NCBI RefSeq assembly: GCF_006974125.1
Contig: NZ_CP037858.1
Span: 3,844,001-3,908,000, forward strand
Direction: 5' to 3'
Length of the DNA: 64,000 nt
Source of the DNA: Stenotrophomonas maltophilia
Lineage (GTDB): Bacteria > Pseudomonadota > Gammaproteobacteria > Xanthomonadales > Xanthomonadaceae
Part shown: positions 26,244-33,938 of the stretch, piece by piece
Layout of the letters: the number at the start of each line of letters is the position of its first letter
Position numbering within the stretch: position 1 is the stretch's first letter
The notes under the pieces: generated by a model
What the model was told of the DNA's origin: nothing
Databases searched by the model: none
Seen by the model: the letters and a program-made list of their open reading frames with translations, nothing else
Program-made: the position numbers and the translations under genes

Positions 26244-27479
26244 TCACGCGCGGCCAGGGCTGCCGGCGAACCGGTTCAGTCGCCGCTGCCGTCCAGCAGC
26301 AGGCTGCGGGGCAGGGGGGGGCCGTGAGCGGGTTCCAGACTGCCGCCGCCTTGGCGCCGGCATCGGGGACCATCGATGGATCCACCGGCCGTACTTCTTG
26401 GCAGTGATCGTCCAGTCGCGGTGCCCCATCTGCCGCGCCACCCACATGACGTTCTCACCAGTGCTGAGCGCCTGGGAGGCAAAGCTGTGGCGCATCTGGT
26501 AGTAGGGGTACCGGTACCGAACGCCGGCCTTGCGCAGCGCGCGCTGCCATTCGCCAGCGCGGATGCTTTGATCCGACCCCCACCGCGCATTCGTTCTGGG
26601 ATCGTGGAAGACGAACTCGCCGGCGGTAATGGTATGGGCACGCTGGGCCTTCAGGGCATTGATCGCCGGCTGCAGCAGCTGCACCTCGCGCACGCCCGAC
26701 CCGGTCTTGGGCGCTTTCATCTTGCCCATCACCCAAGCGCGCCGGATCTTGACCGTGCCCTTGCGCCAGTCGATGTCCGACCAGCAGAGACCGATCATTT
26801 CTGAGGTCCGCAGGCCCGTGGCGAAGTTGAACTGGCAGTAGTTGCGAACCTGGTCGTCGCGGCAGGCGGCCAGGATCGCCTGGACTTCCTCCGGCGTGAA
26901 GGGGTCGACCTCTTCACGCGCGTTGGCCTTGGCACGCCGCTTCACCCTAAAGCCGTCCAAGGGGTTGGTGGGGATCAAGTCATCGGCCACAGCCTCATCG
27001 AGGGCACCGCGGAGCGGGCCCAAGACGTTGTTGATGCGCTTGGCCGACGTCGACTCGTCGAATGTGGCCACCAGCTCCTTCAGGGCGATACGGTCGAAGT
27101 CACGCAACGCGATCGCTCCGCAGCGCGGCACTAGGATGTTGTCGACGATGCGGCGGTAGCCGATCAGGCTGCTGTGCTCGAGCTCCGGTTCCTTCTGTGC
27201 CAGCCAACGCGCCAGCACCTTCTCCAGGGTATCCAGGGCCGCTGGCTTTGTTGCCACCTGCACCGCGCGCTTGCTCCCAGGGAAGTGGGTGGCATAGTTG
27301 AACGTGCCCTTTTCGATCTCGACTTTGATCTGCCCCAGCAGATTCTCGCAGCAGCGCAGGTTCCGAGCGGTCGGCGGGAGCTTGATTCGCTCACGGCACC
27401 GCTTGCCCCGATAGTAGAAGTCTATTGTGATGCTGCTTTGTGTAGCTGGCCTGACGCCGCCCTGCCGTGCATTACCCAC
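26244..27479 (-). CDS. int: tyrosine-recombinase integrase
   Basis: A 411-residue phage-type integrase. The N-terminal arm-binding domain (ITIDFYYRGKRCRERIKL, residues 17-34, DUF3596-like) is followed by a SAM-like core-binding domain (about 85-180) and the catalytic domain. That domain has Arg224 in TGLRTSE, Arg330-His331 in QMRHSFAS, His353 in MGHRDW and the nucleophile Tyr363 in KKYGRW. The usual first His of H-x-x-R is not conserved. The C-terminal extension past the Tyr is basic and Pro-rich. GTG 27479 follows GGAGGGG. It overlaps the excisionase gene and points toward ssrA, so its transcript could read into the tmRNA. Confidence 0.92.
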   Translation of the reverse strand: MGNARQGGVRPATQSSITIDFYYRGKRCRERIKLPPTARNLRCCENLLGQIKVEIEKGTFNYATHFPGSKRAVQVATKPAALDTLEKVLARWLAQKEPELEHSSLIGYRRIVDNILVPRCGAIALRDFDRIALKELVATFDESTSAKRINNVLGPLRGALDEAVADDLIPTNPLDGFRVKRRAKANAREEVDPFTPEEVQAILAACRDDQVRNYCQFNFATGLRTSEMIGLCWSDIDWRKGTVKIRRAWVMGKMKAPKTGSGVREVQLLQPAINALKAQRAHTITAGEFVFHDPRTNARWGSDQSIRAGEWQRALRKAGVRYRYPYYQMRHSFASQALSTGENVMWVARQMGHRDWTITAKKYGRWIHRWSPMPAPRRRQSGTRSRPPPAPQPAAGRQRRLNRFAGSPGRA

Positions 27480-27699
27480 TCTTCGTACCCCTCCAGGTCG
27501 ATCAGGTTTCTTCCATCTGGCGCCTTGATGAAAACGGCGCCCTCCAGCCAGTCGCTACGCTTGATCTTTGAGTTGACCGCGTCGACCGTGTAGCCGTCAG
27601 CGTCTCGAACTGTTTGAGCGTGACGAATCGGACGGGACGCAGATTCGCGGGGGCTCCGGTCCTCGGCAATCCTCGGGCAGGGGGGCATTTGTCTCTCAC
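27422..27699 (-). pseudogene. excisionase (Xis-like) gene broken by a one-base deletion
   Basis: The N-terminal half (GTG 27699, strong GGGAGG upstream) reads RFVTLKQFETLT in one frame. The C-terminal half (GYTVDAVNSKIKRSDWLEG, then FIKAPDGRNLIDLEGYEEWV) continues in another. Together they form the typical small excisionase with a winged-helix DNA-binding domain. Adding one base near 27595 restores a single frame of about 93 residues. Its 3' end overlaps the integrase start, as is common for xis-int pairs. A sequencing error is possible. Confidence 0.72.
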
Positions 27700-27799
27700 G
27701 AGAATCCTCCCGCGAGACAGCTACGGCCAACGAATCTGCCTGGTGGCTGTGTCGAGGGAGGCGTTGATTGCGGGAAGCAGGATCCGTTGAGGAGGTTAG

Positions 27800-27934
27800 A
27801 CGCCACTAGGGCAGATCCCGCCGGAACTGCTGGACATGTATGACCAGCTGACACGTGACCAGCACGCGCTGGCGCGGACCTCGTTCGTGCTCCTCGCGGC
27901 AATGCGGAGACAATTGGGCTTGCCGGAACTGTAG
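27800..27934 (+). pseudogene. orphan coding remnant inside the element
   Basis: A 44-codon open stretch without an upstream start, ending TAG at 27932. It reads IPPELLDMYDQLTRDQHALA and then RTSFVLLAAMRRQLGLPEL, amphipathic and protein-like. It looks like the 3' end of a lost gene; ATG 27836 could give a 32-residue peptide. Family not recognised. Confidence 0.3.
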
Positions 27935-27956
27935 TGCGCTTACTTGAACCTCAACG

Positions 27957-27985
27957 AAAAGGGCTCCCCAAAACGGGAGCCCTTA
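27957..27985. terminator. rho-independent terminator
   Basis: Stem GGGCTCCC / GGGAGCCC with loop CAAAAC, AAAA on the left and TT on the right. On the minus strand it ends the secreted-protein gene at 28018. Confidence 0.75.
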
Positions 27986-28017
27986 CAAAGCAATCCGCAG
28001 TGAATCGCGCTGCTGCG

Positions 28018-28884
28018 TCAGTATGCGACGCACTGGACTGGGCCACCGCCGGCACTGCTGCAAGCAAAACGTGTGTGGCTCACTGGTCCGCTGACCGGAA
28101 TGCCGTTCTGATGAGCCCAGACAAGGAAGTTCTGTAGATCTGTAGATGGCGGACCCTGGAAATTGTATTCACGATAGCCGTCACCGGCGAAGTCCTCCCT
28201 TTTCTCTGGGATCGAGTTGTTGTGCCCGTCACGAGCACTGTTGGGTATCCGTTCCCACATTTTACTGTCGTAGTTGTAGGTAATAAGAACTGTTGTCTTA
28301 TCGTGGAACTCCAAGCGAACGTAAACTTGCGAGCTTTTCGATCCCAGCCAAACCGCCGGGTTGAAAACGCGAATGACACTCTGGCCGCCAGCAATGAAGG
28401 AGGGGAATTTCGTCTCCATCCAGGCATGAACGTTGTTCATTTTTGAGGAGTTGGAGATGGCCTCGTAGGCATTCTCCGGGAGGTCATGGCCGGTTGCCGA
28501 TGCCCGTGCCGACTGGACACGCAGTGTCGCTCTGCTTGCTGCGCTCATATCAGAGGCGATCACATCAATAGGAACCTTGAACTCCAGGGAGCCGCCGTTC
28601 CTCTGGTAAAGATAGACGAGTTCCGCGTAATAGTCGGCTAGGTCGGGGTTGACCGGAAGCTCGATAATACGGAGATCAGGCATGATAACGAATGAATTGA
28701 TCTCTCCAGTGGACAGGCTGAACACAGCCACGCCTCCAAAGTCAATTTCACTTCTAGCAGCCTCGATTTTTTGCTGGTAACTACATCCTTCGCATTGGGC
28801 TGCCGCAACTGCCTGTGCAGAGGCGTTGTCGACTGCCCCTGCGCCAACCACCAAAACCACACTTGCCAATAGTCCCTTCAGCAT
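28018..28884 (-). CDS. element-borne exported protein of unknown function
   Basis: A 288-residue protein with a signal peptide (LLASVVLVVGAGAVDNASA) and a mature domain containing CEGC near its start and two Cys at its end (ACSSAGG, VQCVAY). The middle is beta-rich (YVRLEFHDKTTVLITYNYDS). Base composition is clearly AT-richer than the flanking chromosome, consistent with recent transfer. ATG 28884 follows AAGGA. It is the second gene of a pair with the membrane protein at 28907 (22-nt gap). No family recognised; it could be a toxin/immunity-type or surface protein, but nothing proves this. Confidence 0.65.
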   Translation of the reverse strand: MLKGLLASVVLVVGAGAVDNASAQAVAAAQCEGCSYQQKIEAARSEIDFGGVAVFSLSTGEINSFVIMPDLRIIELPVNPDLADYYAELVYLYQRNGGSLEFKVPIDVIASDMSAASRATLRVQSARASATGHDLPENAYEAISNSSKMNNVHAWMETKFPSFIAGGQSVIRVFNPAVWLGSKSSQVYVRLEFHDKTTVLITYNYDSKMWERIPNSARDGHNNSIPEKREDFAGDGYREYNFQGPPSTDLQNFLVWAHQNGIPVSGPVSHTRFACSSAGGGPVQCVAY

Positions 28885-28906
28885 GACGTTCATCCTTATC
28901 ACTGTT

Positions 28907-29140
28907 TCAGTAGAAAAGAATGAGCAATCTCAAGATCACGGCGATGAAAACGCCAATTGAGAGCGCTCGAACGGGTCTGGACGTATTGCGCAACCAAAGG
29001 GCCGCGATGAGAGATGAGAGCAAAGCGACGCCACAGGACCACCAAAGCAAGTGGCCACTCACAGTGAAAGTGGCACCAAAGCACAACACGGCCACTAGGC
29101 TCAGAAGTACGGCAAGCGAGCCACTACGCTTCAGATACAT
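28907..29140 (-). CDS. element-borne small membrane protein
   Basis: A 77-residue protein with three hydrophobic segments (LAVLLSLVAVLCFGATF, LLWWSCGVALLSSLIAALWL, ALSIGVFIAVILRLLILF). A strong ribosome site (GAGGGGG) precedes ATG 29140. It is just upstream of and probably co-transcribed with the exported protein gene at 28018, so the pair may act together at the inner membrane and periplasm. Not recognised. Confidence 0.6.
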   Translation of the reverse strand: MYLKRSGSLAVLLSLVAVLCFGATFTVSGHLLWWSCGVALLSSLIAALWLRNTSRPVRALSIGVFIAVILRLLILFY

Positions 29141-29352
29141 GCTCTTGACCCCCTCGAGAGAGCAATTCGCCCGCAGCCTAAGTACACCAAATGAGAATGA
29201 GTGTCAATATCATGTGCGGTGGTGCGCGCTAGCATCTGGACGTAGTCGTAGGCTGCCAGCTTGCAGGTGGCGCAGAGGCAGGCAGTCACGAGTGTGGCAA
29301 TAGAGTGTTCGCAATCGCAGCCGCCGCGACCGCAATTCGTATCCTCCCGGCC

Positions 29353-29700
29353 ATGCCGCTTCCCGCCTCCTTCTACTGGACCACACGCTCTGCCAGCAGG
29401 CCGGACGATCCGCTGACTGTGATTGCCTGCCAGGGCGTCTGGGTCTTGTCCGTGACCGAGCGTGTCGATGATGGCATCTGGGTCGCGCACCTCGATCGAC
29501 ATCGGTATGGTCCTGGTAGTGGACCATGTCGGAAATGCACCAGCTACGAGCTGGGTCGCGCCGGCGCCGAGCTCTGGGTGGCGAGGCACGAGGCGAGGCT
29601 GCGGGACGACGTGGCCAAGATCACGGCCTGGCGGGCAGCCGTGCGGGCAAACAGGCTGGCCAGGGCGAACACCGAGCCACCGTTTGGGTGGATGGGGTAG
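29353..29700 (+). CDS. hypothetical protein typical of xanthomonad prophage/island cargo
   Basis: A 115-residue protein: PASFYWTTRSASRPDDPLTV, IACQGVWVLSVTERVDDG and ELWVARHEARLRDDVAKITA. Two Cys sit in GPCRKCTS. Similar small proteins are remembered beside integrases in Xanthomonas and Stenotrophomonas prophages, but no function is known. ATG 29353 has a poor ribosome site. GC content is higher than that of the minus-strand pair to its left, so the element is mosaic. Confidence 0.5.
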   Translation: MPLPASFYWTTRSASRPDDPLTVIACQGVWVLSVTERVDDGIWVAHLDRHRYGPGSGPCRKCTSYELGRAGAELWVARHEARLRDDVAKITAWRAAVRANRLARANTEPPFGWMG

Positions 29701-29717
29701 GTACTTCCTGCGGAGTC

Positions 29718-30512
29718 CTACGGATCGCGCATGCGAGGCGGCAGGGGAGGCGCCTTCAGGTAGACCTTCAGCACTTCGATGATGGTTGTGAAATCTGCAA
29801 GTATCTGGGGGTGCAGCAGGATAGGTTCGTCCGGCGTTGCGAACGACAGCACGATCAGATACCCATGCCCGTGCACTTGGCCGGCCTCTTCCTGTAGGGC
29901 AATAAGCGAGTCCCAGTCGGCCGTCGCCATTGCCGCCAGCTTTCGGTCTTCAATTTTCTGGAGTGCGCTCGCCTCGTGCTGCGTGTGAGTCTCCGGTATA
30001 TAGGGGGGGATGCGGTGGGCAAGTGCATCCCGGTAGGGCTTCAAGTAGGTATCGCGCCAGGCGACCATTTCAGCTGTCGTCAAGTGATCAACCAGAAGCT
30101 GCGGAAGCACCTCTTGCGTCCGCGCCTTGAACAGATCGACGTGATTGCGGTTGACCTGACTCTGGAGGCCGTGCCAATGGAGGTAAGCCCAAGCCATGTT
30201 GTCCATGACTCCAACCGTGTGAATCAAAAATGCCTGAAGGTTGATAGTTGCGCGCTTTATGACGTCGCGCGATACCTTCGTGCGCGCCGGCGGGATAAGA
30301 GTAAAGACTGCGTCCGCAGTGGCGAGCATTGTGTCCAGCCTGCGACCAACACCTTGGGTCAACTGGTCCTTCGCCCCAGTTGGGGCAGTTGCTGACAGAT
30401 GCCATAGAGTAATCAGGAGGTCCGTGACCTGGGGTCTGAGGGCCCTCCAATTCTCGAGGAGGTACGCCACGGCCTTCGGCGAGTATTGGGATTGACGGGG
30501 CTCGCTGGTCAT
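29718..30512 (-). CDS. HEPN-like protein (R-x4-H motif), possible defence effector
   Basis: A 264-residue, mainly helical soluble protein. Residues 161-166 read RDALAH in the context PYRDALAHRIPPYIP, an R-x4-H arrangement like the catalytic motif of HEPN ribonucleases, preceded by long helices (AYLHWHGLQSQVNRNHVDLF). Proteins with such 'R-x-x-x-AHR-x-P' segments occur in islands. An RNase-type abortive-infection role is inference only. ATG 30512 is the probable start. Divergent from the coiled-coil membrane protein gene at 30612 across 99 nt. Confidence 0.5.
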   Translation of the reverse strand: MTSEPRQSQYSPKAVAYLLENWRALRPQVTDLLITLWHLSATAPTGAKDQLTQGVGRRLDTMLATADAVFTLIPPARTKVSRDVIKRATINLQAFLIHTVGVMDNMAWAYLHWHGLQSQVNRNHVDLFKARTQEVLPQLLVDHLTTAEMVAWRDTYLKPYRDALAHRIPPYIPETHTQHEASALQKIEDRKLAAMATADWDSLIALQEEAGQVHGHGYLIVLSFATPDEPILLHPQILADFTTIIEVLKVYLKAPPLPPRMRDP

Positions 30513-30611
30513 GCGCGGACTATAGCCGTAGGCGTGCCGGAGTCGCCAGTTTGATCTATTCGACAAATCATTCAGGCAGGATGTGCGCTCACCAAGCAAG
30601 ACGAGAATGGC

Positions 30612-31214
30612 ATGCCAATAGAAATTCTGATTGCGCCCGCGGCGCCCGCGGCAGAGTCGGCGAGCGAATTCTGGAAGTACGGCCTGCCCGTTGTCTCGCT
30701 GGTCGCGGGCATCTTGCTGAAGGCGGGGTTGGATTTTTTCCTCGAGCGCCGCCGTGATGCGGCACAGGAAGCGAAGCGCTTGGTCGAGCGCCGCGATGCG
30801 CTAAGGGCCAAGCGAATAGAGGCGGAACGAGGCAATCTACTTGCGGTGCAGCCGGTTCTCGTCGGCTTGCTTCATGCTGGCCGAAAGGTTCGAAACGCGC
30901 GGACTGCAGCCCAGACAACGGGAGAGGATTGGTCCAAAGCAACAATCGACCCTGAGTTGGTTCCGAAAGTTGAGGAATGGGCTGCGCTGCTATTGCCGAT
31001 TCGGGCTCGCATCCATTCGTCGAAAGTGACGACACCTATGGATACCTTCATCAACAAGTTCTGGAAGGCTTTCAGAGCAAAGAGCAACGAAGACGCGGAG
31101 AGTTTGTGGGACGAAACGTCATCAGCCCACACCAAACTGCAGGCCGAGATCGGTCGGGTCATCAAGCAGCTTGAGGATGAGAACTACCAGCTGAAAGATC
31201 CGCCGGCGAGCTGA
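30612..31214 (+). CDS. membrane-anchored coiled-coil protein
   Basis: A 200-residue protein: an N-terminal transmembrane segment (YGLPVVSLVAGILLKAGLDF, residues 23-42), then a highly charged coiled coil (ERRRDAAQEAKRLVERRDAL to about residue 75) and a helical cytoplasmic part. No enzymatic motif. Ribosome site weak. It is divergent from the HEPN-like gene and may be its membrane partner. Unrecognised. Confidence 0.5.
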   Translation: MPIEILIAPAAPAAESASEFWKYGLPVVSLVAGILLKAGLDFFLERRRDAAQEAKRLVERRDALRAKRIEAERGNLLAVQPVLVGLLHAGRKVRNARTAAQTTGEDWSKATIDPELVPKVEEWAALLLPIRARIHSSKVTTPMDTFINKFWKAFRAKSNEDAESLWDETSSAHTKLQAEIGRVIKQLEDENYQLKDPPAS

Positions 31215-31223
31215 GGACGGCAG

Positions 31224-31259
31224 TGGTCAACATCGGATGTTGACCAAGAAGTTGACCAA
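31224..31259 (+). other. putative integrase arm-type sites, right end
   Basis: TTGACCAA at 31240-31247 and 31252-31259 plus an inverted copy (TGGTCAAC, 31224-31231), about 130-160 nt inside the right core. Confidence 0.5.
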
Positions 31260-31305
31260 ACGCTGCCAATCGATGCCCATTTCTGCCCATGCGGCAGTCA
31301 TGAAC

Positions 31306-31347
31306 GAAAAAGCCCATCATGCTAAGGCATTGATGGGCTTCATTATT
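31306..31347 (+). terminator. rho-independent terminator near the right end of the element
   Basis: Stem AAGCCCATCA / TGATGGGCTT preceded by AAAA and followed by CATTATTT. It probably ends the 30612 gene and insulates the island boundary. Confidence 0.65.
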
Positions 31348-31386
31348 TCTGCGTTTTGGAAACCGGCGCCGATGGCGTCACGGGGA

Positions 31387-31405
31387 CAATGCACCCCCGG
31401 TTTCT
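31387..31405. other. attachment site copy at the distal end (att core)
   Basis: Identical 19 bp to 26131-26149. The following sequence to about 31505 resembles 26150-26258 imperfectly and should be the original ssrA upstream region. No gene is visible from 31406 to 31647. Confidence 0.85.
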
Positions 31406-31647
31406 ACAGTGCTGCAAGGTGCAGGGCCGATTCCGTGTCGCCACGGGCAGGGCCTGCCCAGCGCCGCGAGTGTTACGGCAATACGGCTGAACAGTCACGC
31501 ACGGGAGTCGGAACCTGGAAATACACGATGGAGCCGGCGGAGGGGCCATCCGTCCGTCGCCGGCTCCGCCCATGCCGCTTGGCACGTTGTGGTCACCGCA
31601 GCGGCGTGCTCGAATCGGTCAACGCCCTTCCGCGGACGGCCCCGGCC

Positions 31648-32736
31648 ATGCCCTCCAGCTCCCGCATTCTGCGATTCCGTGGTGCTGCCGCAGCACTCGC
31701 CGTCCTGGTGGCGATGCCGTTCTGCACGCTCCAGGCGGCGGAGCCTCCCTATTCGGTGGAGGCCCGCTACAGCCGGGCGCTGGATCTGTTCAATCTGCTG
31801 GACAACCTGCCGGACTGGCTGCCTGGATACACCTCGCCGGTGTATCGGGAAGCGTGGCAACGCCGCTTTGGCCTGAGCGATCAGGACCGGGCGCTGTTGG
31901 CCGACTACGCGGCTTTCCGACAGCGCACGTCACCGCTTGCGCGGAGCGGTAGGGAACCATCGGCGCCGGCTGATCGCCTGTTCGCGGGTGCTGACACCCG
32001 CACCGGCGATCCTTACGCGAGGTATTTCCTGGCCGTGCCGTCCTTCACCGCAGCGGTTGACGCCGCCATCGCGGGGCAGGACAGGGAGGATCAGCTGCTG
32101 CTGCGCCGCTACTATGCGCACTTCGCGCCACATGCCGAACAGCTGCTGGCGGCCCAGGCGCCGTTTGTTGCGCAGCAGGCATTGCTTGCCCGGCAACTGG
32201 CCGCGCCTGCAGTGCTGGCGCTGGCCCAGCAGATGAAGGCGTTCTTCAACGTGGACGATTCGCCCGTCTTCCAGGTCCGCTTCGTATGGTGGCCCGAGGC
32301 GGAACGAACCCAGGCCAAGCTGCGCGGGGGCTACATCCTGCTGTTCTCGACGTTCGGGACCGACGAGGATTGGGCGCCGATCGTGATGCGCGAGTTCAGT
32401 CATTTTCTTTCGGCGGGACAGCCAGCGCCGCAGCGGCGGCTCCTGGCCGAGTCCTTCGCCGCGTTGTGCCCGGAGGCCCTGGCACTGCCCAACCCCCTCA
32501 ATGCACTGGAAGAGCCGCTGGCGATCTACTGGGGCCAGTACCGCTTCGAGCAGCAGGTGCGGGGCGAGGCGCTGTCGGCGGAGAGCGCCTGGTACGTGCA
32601 GCCGCAGGCCGACCGTGCGGCGAAGGCGCTTGCAATGGCCTTCCCGGCCCGCGGCCCCGCGCCACGCCTGGAGGTGGGCCCCTTGCTGCGAGCTGCGGCG
32701 TCTGCCTGCAGCGCTCCAGAAGACGAGCGGCGTTGA
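31648..32736 (+). CDS. exported hypothetical protein with a degenerate zinc-protease-like motif
   Basis: A 362-residue protein with a signal peptide (GAAAALAVLVAMPFCTLQAA) and a helical mature domain. Residues 248-252 read REFSH in VMREFSHFLSAG, as if derived from HEXXH with the first His replaced, downstream of a strand (GGYILLFSTFG). The context resembles peptidase-like domains that keep the fold without the full zinc site. Function not assigned. ATG 31648 starts the signal peptide. It is the first chromosomal gene beyond the integrative element. Confidence 0.6.
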   Translation: MPSSSRILRFRGAAAALAVLVAMPFCTLQAAEPPYSVEARYSRALDLFNLLDNLPDWLPGYTSPVYREAWQRRFGLSDQDRALLADYAAFRQRTSPLARSGREPSAPADRLFAGADTRTGDPYARYFLAVPSFTAAVDAAIAGQDREDQLLLRRYYAHFAPHAEQLLAAQAPFVAQQALLARQLAAPAVLALAQQMKAFFNVDDSPVFQVRFVWWPEAERTQAKLRGGYILLFSTFGTDEDWAPIVMREFSHFLSAGQPAPQRRLLAESFAALCPEALALPNPLNALEEPLAIYWGQYRFEQQVRGEALSAESAWYVQPQADRAAKALAMAFPARGPAPRLEVGPLLRAAASACSAPEDERR

Positions 32737-32904
32737 TTGGCACGCCGGGGTATCCGGTCCGCAGGGTTGGCGCCTGCCCGCGCATTCTGGCAATCCGCAA
32801 GAAGTTGTAGAGCCGCCGTCATAGCGGATTGGTAACTTCATTGGCACGAATTTGCGACACACTGGCGACGACCATCCAAGCCGGTACAGACACGGAGACG
32901 GTGG

Positions 32905-33477
32905 GTGACCGATGCAAGCCAACAACGCAGCCTGCGACAGCTGATCGGGCCGGTCGGTGCCGACTACCAGCGGCGCGCGTTGCCGCCGGGCTGGGTCTGG
33001 GCGGTGCTGGCGGTGCTGCTGGCGGCCACCTGGCTGACCGAGCTGCCGGCCACGGCTGCGGCCGCGCTGATCGCCAGCGCGGTGGTGGTGCACTGGTCGC
33101 AGCGCGGTCGCATCCATTGGCTGGGTTGGCGCCTGCCGGGCCTGGCCGTACTGGCGGCCCTGCTGTGGGGGCCGGAAGTGCTGTCGCAGTGGTTCGAGCA
33201 CGGGCTGGCCGTGGTCCTGATGTCGCTGGCCAGTCTCAGTATTGGCGTGCACGTGTGGCAGTCGCGGCAGATGGCGCGCCAGCTGCAGGGCGCCGCCGAT
33301 GCGCTGGATGATGCCCAGCTGCTGTCCTTGCTGCCGGATGATGCCGCGCAGCTGGCCCAGCAGTGGCGGAGGGGGGATGATCGCCATGCGCCGGAACTGG
33401 CGGTGGTGATGCACCTGGCGGTGATGCACGCGGCGCTGGCGCCGCGCATGCGCGGGCAGGGCGTGCTGGCAGGGTGA
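32905..33477 (+). CDS. hypothetical inner-membrane protein
   Basis: A 190-residue protein with three or four hydrophobic segments (WVWAVLAVLLAATWLTELPA, TAAAALIASAVVVHW, LPGLAVLAALLWGP, LAVVLMSLASLSIGVHVW) and a soluble C-terminal tail of about 75 residues. GTG 32905 is the start, with GGAG upstream. Convergent with the GNAT gene; the 14-nt gap holds nothing else. Family not recognised. Confidence 0.6.
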   Translation: MTDASQQRSLRQLIGPVGADYQRRALPPGWVWAVLAVLLAATWLTELPATAAAALIASAVVVHWSQRGRIHWLGWRLPGLAVLAALLWGPEVLSQWFEHGLAVVLMSLASLSIGVHVWQSRQMARQLQGAADALDDAQLLSLLPDDAAQLAQQWRRGDDRHAPELAVVMHLAVMHAALAPRMRGQGVLAG

Positions 33478-33491
33478 TCGGTCGGCGGCGT

Positions 33492-33938
33492 CTACAGCCG
33501 CTGCGGCCGGGAACCTGGCAACGCCTTGCGCAGGTAGATCCGCTCGTGACCGGGCGGGCAGTCGGGCAGCCGCCCGTACACGGTGTAGCCCTGCCGCAGG
33601 TAGAAGGCTTCGGCCTGCCAGTCGAACGTGTCCAGCATCACGCTGCGGGCGCCATGGCGGTGCGCAACGGCTTCCGCTTCCGCCAGCAGGCACTGGCCGA
33701 TGCCTTGCCCGCGCAGTTCCGGGTCCACCCACAGCACATGCACCTGCAGCCAGCCGGCACAGACATCGGCCAGTACGCCGCCGCGTAGCGCGCCGTGCTC
33801 GTCATGCCAGGCCAGGCGCACTGGAATGTCGTCGAACGCATCGCCGCCGTGGGCCTTGTTGAAGGCCAGCAGGCGCGCACACAAGGTGCGCGTTTCATCG
33901 GCGCTGGCGGTCACCATGGCGCCGATGGGAGTGTTCAT
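33492..33938 (-). CDS. GNAT-family N-acetyltransferase
   Basis: A 148-residue acetyltransferase. The acetyl-CoA loop is [20 protein letters not shown], followed by [20 protein letters not shown] with the C-terminal Tyr typical of the fold. The start codon overlaps the smpB stop (ATGA), so it is translated with smpB. The substrate is unknown. Confidence 0.87.
   Translation of the reverse strand: MNTPIGAMVTASADETRTLCARLLAFNKAHGGDAFDDIPVRLAWHDEHGALRGGVLADVCAGWLQVHVLWVDPELRGQGIGQCLLAEAEAVAHRHGARSVMLDTFDWQAEAFYLRQGYTVYGRLPDCPPGHERIYLRKALPGSRPQRL

Larger units (their letters stand above)
26131..31405. mobile_element. 5.26-kb integrative element inserted at the 5' end of ssrA
   Basis: Bounded by two identical 19-bp copies of the ssrA 5' end. 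It carries a tyrosine integrase next to the target gene, a frameshifted excisionase gene, putative integrase arm sites near both ends, and cargo: an AT-richer secreted/membrane protein pair, a small ORF, a HEPN-like protein and a membrane-anchored coiled-coil protein. No replication, packaging or conjugation genes are seen, so it is a small genomic island or satellite. The broken excisionase gene suggests it cannot excise efficiently alone. Integration at the 5' rather than the 3' end of ssrA is unusual. Confidence 0.82.

Noticed and set aside
27696..27902. Minus-strand frame of 68 codons upstream of the excisionase gene
   Set aside because: No ribosome site or recognisable composition; it lies opposite the plus-strand coding remnant at 27800-27934.
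31237..31647. N-terminal extension of the exported protein through the right attachment site
   Set aside because: The extension crosses a terminator and the att core. A signal peptide starts at 31648, so the upstream frame is open by chance.
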